Position numbers and translations under genes: made by a program. Shown piece after piece: positions 6,648 to 12,686 of a stretch of DNA of 12,686 nucleotides. Location: positions 1 to 12,686 of the forward strand of contig JBMYJR010000068.1 of assembly GCA_049594615.1 (NCBI GenBank), written 5' to 3'. The notes below the pieces were generated by a model, which did no database searches, had not been told where the DNA came from, and saw nothing but the letters and a program-made list of their open reading frames with translations. Position 1 is the stretch's first letter, and every line of letters starts with the position of its first letter. Origin of the DNA: CAXPZW01 sp049594615. GTDB taxonomy: Bacteria; Bacteroidota; Bacteroidia; Flavobacteriales_D; Sanyastnellaceae.

Positions 6648-7496
6648 TCAGTAGTCGCCCAGGGTCTCTTCCAACTGGCCCAATGCATCGGCAAGTTGCT
6701 CGTCGTTGGGGGCCACGCCGTGCCACTTGTGGGTGCCTTCCATGAAGTCCACGCCCTTGCCCATGTCGGTCTTCATCAGGATGCAGACGGGCTTGCCTTG
6801 GCCACAGAGGGCTTTGGCTTTCGCGAGGGTAGAAGTGATGGCGTCCATGTCGTGTCCGTCCATGGCGATCACTTCCCAACCAAAGGCGCGCCACTTGCCG
6901 GCCAAATCGCCGAGGGTGAGCACGTCTTCTACCGGGCCGTCAATCTGTTGGCCGTTTACGTCAATGGTGGAAATCACGTTGTCCACCTTTTTGTGGGCTG
7001 CGTACATGGCCGCTTCCCAGATTTGGCCTTCCTGCAGCTCGCCATCGCCGTGGAGGGTGTAAACCATGCGGTCGTCGCCGTTGAGCTTTTTGGCCTCGGC
7101 TGCGCCCAGCGCCACGCTCAAGCCCTGGCCCAGTGAGCCCGATGCTACGCGGATGCCCGGCAGGCCTTCTTCGGTAGCAGGGTGGCCTTGCAGGCGGGTG
7201 TCGATCTTGCGGAAGGTGCCCAGTTCAGGCACGGGAAAGTAACCGCTGCGCGCAAGTACGCTGTACCACACCGGAGAAATGTGGCCGTTGCTCAGGAAGA
7301 AGAGGTCTTCTCCTGTGCCGTCCATGTTCCAGTTTTCGGGGCGGTGTTCCATCACCTCAAAGTAGAGGGCGGTGAGGAAATCGGCACAGCCCAAGCTGCC
7401 TCCTGGGTGGCCCGATGAGGCGCCATTGGTCATGCGTACAATGTCCCGTCGTACCTGGCTGGCAATGCGGGCGAGTTCAGCGGAAGATGCTCCCAT
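6648..7496 (-). CDS. Transketolase, N-terminal subunit
   Basis: First half of the split transketolase: the diphosphate-binding domain that holds thiamine diphosphate and the metal. The 282-residue protein shows SSGHPGGSLG (27-36, with H30), the NGHIS stretch (H72 within 70-73), GHPATEEGLPGI starting at 104, and ASGSLGQGLSVALG (118-131). It also has the cofactor motif G150-D151-G152 through N181 in DVNGQQIDG, the GDG-x28-N of the family. The cofactor-activating glutamate is absent here, as expected, because it sits on the C-terminal subunit. The ATG at 7496 gives a normal N-terminus. An in-frame TTG at 7514 would add six residues but lies inside a good -7 promoter motif, so it is unlikely to be the start. 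This appears to be the first gene of a three-gene operon with the VWA gene and the C-terminal subunit. Confidence 0.93.
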   Translation of the reverse strand: MGASSAELARIASQVRRDIVRMTNGASSGHPGGSLGCADFLTALYFEVMEHRPENWNMDGTGEDLFFLSNGHISPVWYSVLARSGYFPVPELGTFRKIDTRLQGHPATEEGLPGIRVASGSLGQGLSVALGAAEAKKLNGDDRMVYTLHGDGELQEGQIWEAAMYAAHKKVDNVISTIDVNGQQIDGPVEDVLTLGDLAGKWRAFGWEVIAMDGHDMDAITSTLAKAKALCGQGKPVCILMKTDMGKGVDFMEGTHKWHGVAPNDEQLADALGQLEETLGDY

Positions 7497-7511
7497 TTCT
7501 GCGGTTTTTTG

Positions 7512-7519
7512 CAAAGGTA
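7512..7519 (-). promoter_or_regulatory. Bacteroidota -7 element (TACCTTTG) for the transketolase operon
   Basis: Read on the minus strand the motif is TACCTTTG, an exact match to TAnnTTTG. It ends 15 bases before the transketolase N-subunit ATG, so transcription would start near 7505-7507 with a very short leader of about 10 bases. No convincing TTTG -33 element is found 17-23 bases upstream, which lowers confidence. If real, it rules out the TTG at 7514 as start codon. Confidence 0.45.
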
Positions 7520-7545
7520 TTGCTTCCCACAGGGCTGGGTGTCGG

Positions 7546-7554
7546 TGTGGATAA
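7546..7554 (-). promoter_or_regulatory. Perfect DnaA-box 9-mer (TTATCCACA)
   Basis: The minus strand reads TTATCCACA, the strongest E. coli DnaA-box sequence. It lies in the 86-base gap between the transketolase operon and the small paralogue genes, 26 bases upstream of the TACCTTTG element. I noticed no second copy nearby, and there is no AT-rich tract or dnaA/dnaN gene, so it is not an origin. It could be a DnaA regulatory or titration site, or chance. Confidence 0.35.
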
Positions 7555-7582
7555 GTTTTGAAAGAAGTCTGAACAATCCGCG

Positions 7583-7984
7583 CTACTGCTCGGGCTGGCG
7601 GCGCATCGTTACCTCGGCAATCATGATGCTTTGGTTTTCGGGACTGTGGCCCACAATCTTGCCCACCATTTCATGCTCAGACACAATGTTCATGATGGCC
7701 GCACCAAATTGCGCTACGGGAGCCATGGTGTTGTTGTAGTTCAGCTGCACATGATCGCCTTCGCGAAAACCGCGGCAATTCAAGTAATGCTTGTCGCGGT
7801 GGCGCAATTCGCTGGTGAACTTCCGCCCGGTTTGTCGCGGGTGGAAGATGAACCGACCCGAGATGGAGTCGTAGTCCTCTTGTATTTCACCCAGTATGTT
7901 ATAGGTGATGGTTTCGCCCCGTAAGGGTTGCGTGATGGTCACGTCGTAGGTGCCCGTCATGCTTTTCATTTTGGAATCGCCCAT
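7583..7984 (-). CDS. Small hypothetical protein, paralogue A of a tandem pair
   Basis: A 133-residue soluble protein I do not recognise; no signal peptide or membrane segment is visible. Its sequence looks all-beta, with alternating hydrophobic residues (TGTYDVTITQPLRG, ETITYNILGEIQ, SISGRFIFHP) and glycine turns, like a small barrel or sandwich. It aligns without gaps to the neighbouring gene at 8031-8426 over about 119 residues. Shared marks are GTY-x-VT, RG, TG, a single Cys before GFR-x-G, VQL-x2-(N/D)NT, FGA and VG-x-SPEN-x2-I. The ATG at 7984 was chosen because it gives exactly the same number of residues (eight) before the shared region as in the paralogue; ATGs at 7969 and 7960 are possible. 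No Shine-Dalgarno sequence is seen. It follows paralogue B by 46 bases on the same strand and is probably co-transcribed with it. Function unknown. Confidence 0.8.
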   Translation of the reverse strand: MGDSKMKSMTGTYDVTITQPLRGETITYNILGEIQEDYDSISGRFIFHPRQTGRKFTSELRHRDKHYLNCRGFREGDHVQLNYNNTMAPVAQFGAAIMNIVSEHEMVGKIVGHSPENQSIMIAEVTMRRQPEQ

Positions 7985-8030
7985 GGGTTTGTCTAGCAAA
8001 GAGGTAACAGAGGGGTTCAGTCTGGGCGGA

Positions 8031-8426
8031 TCAGGCCATAGGGATAAAGGAGATGTCTCCGGTGATGATGCCATGGTTTTCGGGGCTGAAGCCGACCCAT
8101 TGGCCGCTCCAAGCGCCGCTTTTTTCGGCAGCGACCATGCAGGCGCCAAAGTGGTCCACATGGCCTAAGGTGTTATCAAAGCGCAACTGAACGAGTGTTC
8201 CTCGGCGAAAGCCCTCGCACTTGATTTGGTACAGATCGACCTCAGACAGCGCAGACTTCAATTCGACGCCGGTACTGGCCGGCCTGTACTCAAACGATCC
8301 CTGAATGCCGGACTCGGTTTCAGCAAACGCACCGCGCACGGTAAAGGTCACCGCCTTGCCGCGGATTTCTTGACGTACGGTGACCGAATAGGTGCCGTTA
8401 AGGGAAGTTGGGAAAGTGCGGATCAT
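8031..8426 (-). CDS. Small hypothetical protein, paralogue B of a tandem pair
   Basis: A 131-residue soluble protein with no recognised family, an ungapped paralogue of the protein at 7583-7984 (about 42 of 119 identical by hand count). It shows LNGTYSVTVRQEIRG, FTVRGAFAETESG, GSFEYRP, KCEGFRRG, VQLRFDNT, FGACM and WVGFSPENHGI. The matching and alternating hydrophobic pattern suggests a beta-rich fold. The spacing of all shared glycines is kept, so the two copies have diverged by substitution only. The ATG at 8426 fits the alignment; the frame continues upstream into the divergent hydrolase without resemblance to anything. Paralogue A follows 46 bases downstream, and the divergent alpha/beta hydrolase starts 43 bases away on the other strand. 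A near -7 motif (TAAATTGG, one mismatch) lies at about 8444-8451 on the minus strand. Function unknown. Confidence 0.8.
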   Translation of the reverse strand: MIRTFPTSLNGTYSVTVRQEIRGKAVTFTVRGAFAETESGIQGSFEYRPASTGVELKSALSEVDLYQIKCEGFRRGTLVQLRFDNTLGHVDHFGACMVAAEKSGAWSGQWVGFSPENHGIITGDISFIPMA

Positions 8427-8469
8427 CAGCAAAGCAGTTTTGGCCAATTTAGGAGAAAACCACCCAGCG

Positions 8470-9234
8470 ATGACTCCATTGATGTGCCTTCCCGGCGGCC
8501 CCGGCTTTTCGGCCAACGCCCTCACTCCAGCTACTGCGCTGATTTCCAACGTCCCCAATACGATTCGTGTGGACTTGCCCGCAGCCGCTACGGACTTGGA
8601 TGCGTGCATAGACCACCTCGAGGTCCAACGCATCACCGCTGGCGCGGAGCGCATCCACCTCTTTGGTCATTCCTTTGGCGCCATGTGGGCCGCGGCCTAT
8701 GCCGCCAAACATCCTGACCGTGTAGCCAGCTTGGTCAGTGTGGGCGCTCCTGGACTGACCATGGAAGTCTTCGGGTACCTCGTAGACAACGTCCTGTCCC
8801 GCCTCAGTGGACAAACCTGGGCCGATGCCGCAGCAGCCCTGGGCGCCCTTCCCAACTCAACCCATCCGTTGGAAGACTTTGTAGCTGCCTTTGCCCAGGT
8901 GCAAGAAGCCTACGTTTTCGCCAAGCCCCACGCCGCCGCCTTGGCCGAACTGGTCCGCACCGACTTCCGCGCCGATGCCTACTTCTCCATCACTGGCGCC
9001 ATGGCCCAGACCGGCTTCGACCTCACCGGCGCATTCTCAGGGGCAGCCTATCCGACACTCCACATCCGCGGTCGCCAAGACATCATCCCCGCCCACCTTG
9101 TGGCCCAATACGCAGGCGCATTCCCCACCTCCCAAACCGTCACCCTTGAGCAATGTGGCCACTACCCGTGGCTCGACCAGCCCGAAGGGTTTGCCAAGGC
9201 GGTGGAAGGGTTTTATGTGGGTGTTTTGAAGTAG
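8470..9234 (+). CDS. Alpha/beta hydrolase
   Basis: A 254-residue single-domain alpha/beta hydrolase, probably cytoplasmic as no signal peptide is present. The oxyanion-hole loop LPGGPGFS lies at residues 7-14. The nucleophile elbow is G66-H67-S68-F69-G70, followed by AMWAAAYAAKHPDRVASLV, typical of the fold. The acid is D204 in HIRGRQDIIP and the histidine is H231 in CGHYPWLDQPEGF, so the Ser-Asp-His triad is complete. The HGGPG-like loop resembles prolyl iminopeptidase-type (S33) enzymes, but the cap region between about 95 and 185 is not diagnostic and the substrate cannot be named. The ATG at 8470 gives the usual compact start right before the first strand. A GTG at 8392 would overlap the divergent paralogue gene and looks unlikely. 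An AGGAG lies 14 bases upstream, rather far for a ribosome site. The gap to ychF is 90 bases. Confidence 0.87.
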   Translation: MTPLMCLPGGPGFSANALTPATALISNVPNTIRVDLPAAATDLDACIDHLEVQRITAGAERIHLFGHSFGAMWAAAYAAKHPDRVASLVSVGAPGLTMEVFGYLVDNVLSRLSGQTWADAAAALGALPNSTHPLEDFVAAFAQVQEAYVFAKPHAAALAELVRTDFRADAYFSITGAMAQTGFDLTGAFSGAAYPTLHIRGRQDIIPAHLVAQYAGAFPTSQTVTLEQCGHYPWLDQPEGFAKAVEGFYVGVLK

Positions 9235-9294
9235 TCGAGCAGGGGAGAAGCAAGCCGCCATCAGGCCCATACGACGTAGGTGCGTGTGAACCTG

Positions 9295-9302
9295 TAAATT
9301 TG
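9295..9302 (+). promoter_or_regulatory. Bacteroidota -7 element (TAAATTTG) for ychF
   Basis: TAAATTTG is an exact match to the Bacteroidota TAnnTTTG -7 consensus and ends 22 bases before the ychF ATG, in the 90-base gap after the hydrolase gene. The predicted start of transcription, near 9308, leaves a leader of roughly 15-20 bases. No clear TTTG -33 element is seen at the proper distance. The rest of the gap shows no terminator hairpin for the hydrolase gene. Confidence 0.45.
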
Positions 9303-9324
9303 CCGCCTCGAATCCTTTTGTACC

Positions 9325-10422
9325 ATGGCCCTGAAATGCGGTATTGTTGGCTTGCCCAACGTGGGTAAATCCACCCTCTTCAATTGTTTGAGCAACGCCA
9401 AAGCGCAGAGCGCAAACTTTCCATTCTGCACCATCGAACCCAACATGGGCGTGATCACCGTGCCCGACCCGCGCTTGAACAAGCTCGCCGAGTTGGTGAA
9501 CCCCCAACAAGTCCTGCCCACCACCGTGGAGATCGTTGACATCGCCGGTCTGGTCAAGGGCGCCAGCAAGGGTGAGGGCTTGGGCAACAAGTTCCTCGGC
9601 AACATCCGCGAGACCGACGCCATCCTGCACGTACTCCGCTGTTTTGACGACGGCAACGTGGTGCACGTGGATGGCTCTGTTGACCCGGTGCGCGACAAGG
9701 ATGTGATCGACATGGAGCTCCAGCTCAAAGACCTCGAGACCGTGGAGGCACGCATGGGCAAAGTGGAGCGCGCCGCCAAGTCCGGCGACAAGGAGCAAAA
9801 GAAGATTTACGACGTGTTGGTGCGCATCAAGCAGGCCCTGGAGGCCGGCACCAGCGCACGCGCCTTGGATTACGAAGCTCCTGAGGTGGCCATTGTCAAA
9901 GACCTGCAGCTGATCACCTCCAAGCCGGTGATGTATGTGTGCAACGTGGACGAAGGCTCGGTTGTGGACGGCAACGCCCACGTACAGGCCGTCCGCGACG
10001 CGGTCAAAGACGAGCAGGCAGAAGTCCTGATCATCGGCGCCGGCATCGAAGCCGACATCGCCGAACTCGACGACGCTGAAGAGCGTGAAATGTTCCTGGC
10101 CGATGTGGGCCTCGAAGAGCCCGGTGTGGCCAAACTCATCCGCCAAGCGTACGCGCTGCTCCAACTGCAGACTTACTTCACTGCCGGAGAAAAAGAAGTG
10201 CGCGCCTGGACCGTGAAGGTGGGCTCTACCGCCCCTGAAGCTGCAGGCGTCATCCACACCGACTTCCAAAAAGGCTTTATCCGCGCCGAGGTCATCGCGT
10301 ACAACGACTACGTGGAATACGGTTCAGAATCAGCCGTAAAGGATGCCGGTAAGATGCGCGTAGAAGGCAAGGAATACCTCGTCAAAGACGGCGACGTCAT
10401 GCACTTCCGCTTTAACGTGTAA
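9325..10422 (+). CDS. ychF: Redox-regulated ATPase YchF (Obg-like)
   Basis: A universally conserved P-loop protein of the Obg superfamily that hydrolyses ATP in preference to GTP and associates with ribosomes. It is linked to stress and translation control. The 365-residue length is standard. Visible motifs are the P-loop GLPNVGKST (9-17), the Walker B region VDIAGLVKGA (71-80), GLGNKFLGNIRETDAI (85-100), and N207-V-D209-E210. The last occupies the G4 position in place of NKxD and explains ATP preference in this family. A helical arm spans about 128-206, and the C-terminal TGS domain about 283-363 contains AWTVKVGSTAPEAAGVIHTDFQ-type sequence and ends in FRFNV. The ATG at 9325 gives the canonical MALKCGIVGLPNVGKS start. 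A -7 motif precedes it. It is followed after 43 bases by the GH65 gene on the same strand. Identification is very secure. Confidence 0.97.
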   Translation: MALKCGIVGLPNVGKSTLFNCLSNAKAQSANFPFCTIEPNMGVITVPDPRLNKLAELVNPQQVLPTTVEIVDIAGLVKGASKGEGLGNKFLGNIRETDAILHVLRCFDDGNVVHVDGSVDPVRDKDVIDMELQLKDLETVEARMGKVERAAKSGDKEQKKIYDVLVRIKQALEAGTSARALDYEAPEVAIVKDLQLITSKPVMYVCNVDEGSVVDGNAHVQAVRDAVKDEQAEVLIIGAGIEADIAELDDAEEREMFLADVGLEEPGVAKLIRQAYALLQLQTYFTAGEKEVRAWTVKVGSTAPEAAGVIHTDFQKGFIRAEVIAYNDYVEYGSESAVKDAGKMRVEGKEYLVKDGDVMHFRFNV

Positions 10423-10441
10423 TTCGGACACATCTTGACTA

Positions 10442-10463
10442 TTTTCGCTTTGCTCAGCGAAAA
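10442..10463. promoter_or_regulatory. Perfect inverted repeat directly before the GH65 start codon
   Basis: TTTTCGCT (10442-10449) and AGCGAAAA (10456-10463) are exact reverse complements separated by a six-base spacer, TTGCTC. The repeat fills half of the 43-base gap after ychF and ends two bases before the GH65 ATG, so it covers the ribosome-binding zone. It is not a usual intrinsic terminator: T's lie on the 5' arm and A's on the 3' arm, and no T run follows on either strand. It could be an operator for a dimeric regulator or an RNA hairpin that masks the start. TATTTTCG at 10440-10447, one mismatch from TAnnTTTG, overlaps its left arm. Confidence 0.5.
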
Positions 10464-10465
10464 CG

Positions 10466-12686
10466 ATGAAACAATTCCTGGAAGAAAATGCGTGGTCCAT
10501 TGTGGAGCGCGGGTTTGACCCTGCACGCCAACGCAGTTGCGAGTCCATTTTCAGCCTCGGCAACGGACGCTTTGGCCAACGTGCGAATTTCGAAGAAACC
10601 TACACCGGCGACCACCTGCAAGGCAGCTACGTTGCCGGCCTGTATTATCCCGATAAAACCAAAGTAGGCTGGTGGAAGAACGGGTATCCCGAGTACTTCG
10701 CTAAAGTCCTGAACTCCACCAATTGGATCGGCATTCGCGTCTGGATTGACGGCGAGGAGCTGGACTTGGCCACAGCCAAAGTCACCCGTTTCCTGCGCGT
10801 ACTCAACATGGCCGACGGCTATCTGCAGCGCAGCATGGAGGTGGAATTGTCCGGCGGCAAACGCATTGGGGTAGAGGCCCTGCGCTTCTGCTCGCTCGCC
10901 GACGACGAAACCGCAGCCCTGCGCTACACGGTCACCCCCATCAACTTCTCGGGAGAACTCGTTTTTGAGCCCTACTTGGACGCTGACGTGGTCAACGAAG
11001 ATGCCAACTGGGACGAGCGCTTCTGGACCATGATCGATGCGCGCAACTGGGACAACGGCGGCACCGTTGTGTCTCGCACCAAAAAGACCGAGTACGAATT
11101 GGGCGTGAGCATGCAAGTGCAGGTCGCCCAAAACGGCTCCTCCGCTCCCGGCCTCTACGAAGCCGACCTCGACTCAGGTCGCGTGGCCCTCACCGGCAAG
11201 GTCAACGCTGCGCAGGGCGACCGCGTGGTATTGTACAAATACGTGGGCGTGGTCTCCTCGCTCAATGCCGATGCCCCTGCCGTAGGTGAGCGTTCCAAGA
11301 AGGCCGCTCAGCGCGCAGCCGAAGTGGGTTTTGACCAAATGCTTGTGGACCAAGCCGCCGCATGGAAAGAGCTCTGGCGCGAAGCCGACATCACCATCGA
11401 AGGCGACGTGGCCGCCCAGCAAGCCATCCGCTTCAACATCTTCCAGCTCTACCAAACCTACACGGGCGAGGACGACCGCCTCAACATTGGTCCCAAAGGA
11501 TTTACAGGCGAGAAGTACGGCGGTTCCACCTATTGGGACACCGAGGCTTACTGCGTGCCGTTCTACCTGAACACCCGCAAGCCTGAAGTCGTGCGCCAAC
11601 TGCTGGTGTACCGCTACAAGCACCTCGACAAAGCCATCGAAAACGCCGAAAAGCTGGGCTTCACCGGCGGTGCAGCGCTGTACCCCATGGTGACCATGAA
11701 CGGGGAGGAGTGCCACAACGAGTGGGAAATCACCTTTGAGGAGATTCACCGCAACGGTGCCATTGCCTACGCCATCTTCAACTACGTCCGCCACACCGGC
11801 GACCGCGACTACTTGGCCGAATACGGCTTTGACGTGCTGCTGGGCATCGCCCGTTTCTGGGCCCAACGCGTGAACTGGAGTGAAGCCAAGCAGGCCTACG
11901 TGATGCTCGGGGTCACCGGCCCCAACGAGTACGAGAACAACGTCAACAACAACTGGTACACCAACTACATCGCGGCCTGGACCCTGCGCTACACTGCTGA
12001 GGTGGAGGCCATCCTGCGCCAGCATTTCCCCGAGGCTTACGCCAAAAAGGTGTCCGAGCTCAACTTCGATGCCTCTGAACTGAAGCATTGGGCAGACGTG
12101 TCCAACAAGATGCATTACCCGCAGTTGGAAGGCACCGAGATCTTCCTGCAGCAGGACGGGTTCATGGACAAGGAGCAGCTCACGGTCACCGACCTTGATC
12201 CTTCCCAGCGCCCCATCAACCAGCACTGGAGCTGGGACCGTATCCTGCGTTCCATCTTCATCAAGCAGGCCGATACGCTGCAGGGCTTCTACTTCTTTGA
12301 AGACGACTTTACCGAAAGCCAGCACAAGGCCAACTTCGACTTCTACGAGCCCCGCACCGTACACGAAAGCTCACTGAGCCCTTGCGTACACGCGGTTCTC
12401 GCCGCCAAACTCGGCATGGAAGAGAAGGCCTATGAAATGTACCTGCGCACCGCACGCCTGGACCTGGACGACTACAACCACGAAGTCTACCAAGGCCTAC
12501 ACATCACCTCAATGGCCGGTACCTGGATGGCAGTGGTTGAAGGCTTTGGCGGCCTGCGCATCCGCGACGGCAAGCCCCATTTCCAAACCATGCTGCCCGC
12601 CCAATGGAACGGCTTCACCTTCAAGATCCTCTTCCGCGGGCGTTTGCTCGAGGTAAAGGTCTCGCGTGAAGGCACCCAGGTGGTGC
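10466..12686 (+). CDS. GH65 glycoside phosphorylase, probably maltose phosphorylase (3' end missing)
   Basis: An inverting phosphorylase of glycoside hydrolase family 65. The likely reaction is maltose plus phosphate giving beta-glucose-1-phosphate and glucose in the cytoplasm. The 740 codons seen start at ATG 10466, giving MKQFLEENAWSIVERGFDP, and run off the window; family members are usually about 750-770 residues, so little is missing. Order of parts: N-terminal beta-sandwich (about 1-265), linker helices, (alpha/alpha)6 barrel (about 320-690), start of the C-terminal beta domain (from about 695). YWDTEAY places D358. E488 in GVTGPNEYENN matches the general acid (E487 of Lactobacillus brevis maltose phosphorylase). 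K600 lies in FIKQADTLQ, and H633 with S635/S636 in HESSLS fits the phosphate site. ECHNEWEITFEEIHRNGA and NNVNNNWYTN favour maltose over trehalose or kojibiose phosphorylase. No signal peptide. It lies 43 bases after ychF, with an inverted repeat in front. Substrate is an inference. Confidence 0.9.
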   Translation, partial: MKQFLEENAWSIVERGFDPARQRSCESIFSLGNGRFGQRANFEETYTGDHLQGSYVAGLYYPDKTKVGWWKNGYPEYFAKVLNSTNWIGIRVWIDGEELDLATAKVTRFLRVLNMADGYLQRSMEVELSGGKRIGVEALRFCSLADDETAALRYTVTPINFSGELVFEPYLDADVVNEDANWDERFWTMIDARNWDNGGTVVSRTKKTEYELGVSMQVQVAQNGSSAPGLYEADLDSGRVALTGKVNAAQGDRVVLYKYVGVVSSLNADAPAVGERSKKAAQRAAEVGFDQMLVDQAAAWKELWREADITIEGDVAAQQAIRFNIFQLYQTYTGEDDRLNIGPKGFTGEKYGGSTYWDTEAYCVPFYLNTRKPEVVRQLLVYRYKHLDKAIENAEKLGFTGGAALYPMVTMNGEECHNEWEITFEEIHRNGAIAYAIFNYVRHTGDRDYLAEYGFDVLLGIARFWAQRVNWSEAKQAYVMLGVTGPNEYENNVNNNWYTNYIAAWTLRYTAEVEAILRQHFPEAYAKKVSELNFDASELKHWADVSNKMHYPQLEGTEIFLQQDGFMDKEQLTVTDLDPSQRPINQHWSWDRILRSIFIKQADTLQGFYFFEDDFTESQHKANFDFYEPRTVHESSLSPCVHAVLAAKLGMEEKAYEMYLRTARLDLDDYNHEVYQGLHITSMAGTWMAVVEGFGGLRIRDGKPHFQTMLPAQWNGFTFKILFRGRLLEVKVSREGTQVV

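Noticed and set aside
7497..7514. TTG at 7514 as start of the transketolase N subunit.
   Set aside because: It adds six residues not typical of the family and lies within the -7 promoter motif; the ATG at 7496 is better.
7546..7554. Origin of replication based on the DnaA box.
   Set aside because: A single box without an AT-rich unwinding tract, box cluster, or dnaA/dnaN/gidA neighbours does not make an origin.
8392..8469. GTG start extending the alpha/beta hydrolase upstream.
   Set aside because: It would overlap the divergent paralogue B gene, and the extra residues do not resemble the start of a hydrolase fold.
9037..10269. Long minus-strand open frame (410 codons) opposite the hydrolase end and ychF.
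   Set aside because: It is rich in His/Gly/Val runs typical of antisense translation, and it spans two well-identified genes on the other strand.
11174..12364. Long minus-strand open frame (396 codons) opposite the GH65 gene.
   Set aside because: It is the antisense shadow of a clear GH65 catalytic domain and has no recognisable domain of its own.

Overview
This is a GC-rich, gene-dense bacterial chromosome segment with 12 protein genes and no RNA gene, insertion sequence, CRISPR array or prophage that I can see. The best-supported source is a member of the Bacteroidota, probably a GC-rich relative of the Flavobacteriales. The reasons are: a transketolase split into two genes; a DUF6913-like gene fused by an ATGA overlap to dapA; a secreted protein with the Cys-Gly HYR-like repeats common in that phylum; mostly absent Shine-Dalgarno sequences; and two well-placed TAnnTTTG elements, the Bacteroidota -7 promoter motif. 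The taxonomy is an inference from gene content, not a database match.

Layout. Positions 60-2060 (+) hold two tRNA-maturation genes 12 bases apart: the threonylcarbamoyl-AMP synthase TsaC/Sua5 and an HD-domain CCA-adding enzyme. A small secreted HYR-like protein (2083-2598, -) converges on them. A 199-base divergent gap follows, then DUF6913-like gene and dapA (2798-4248, +). Converging on dapA is a three-gene minus-strand operon (7496 down to 4260): transketolase N-terminal subunit, a secreted von Willebrand A (VWA) protein, transketolase C-terminal subunit. The VWA gene physically separates the two halves of one enzyme.

Upstream of that operon, also on the minus strand, are two small genes (8426-8031 and 7984-7583). 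Their products align with each other without gaps over about 119 residues, with about 42 identical positions by hand count. I do not recognise this family. Divergent from them is an alpha/beta hydrolase (8470-9234, +), then the universally conserved ATPase YchF (9325-10422, +). Last is a GH65 glycoside phosphorylase with maltose-phosphorylase signatures (10466 to the window end, 3' end missing). A perfect 8-base inverted repeat fills the space directly in front of its start codon.

Most genes are housekeeping: tRNA maturation, lysine/peptidoglycan precursor synthesis, the pentose phosphate pathway, a translation-associated ATPase. The parts worth a second look are the VWA gene inside the transketolase operon, the undescribed tandem paralogue pair, and the inverted repeat in front of the GH65 gene. 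I see no defence system or biosynthetic cluster.
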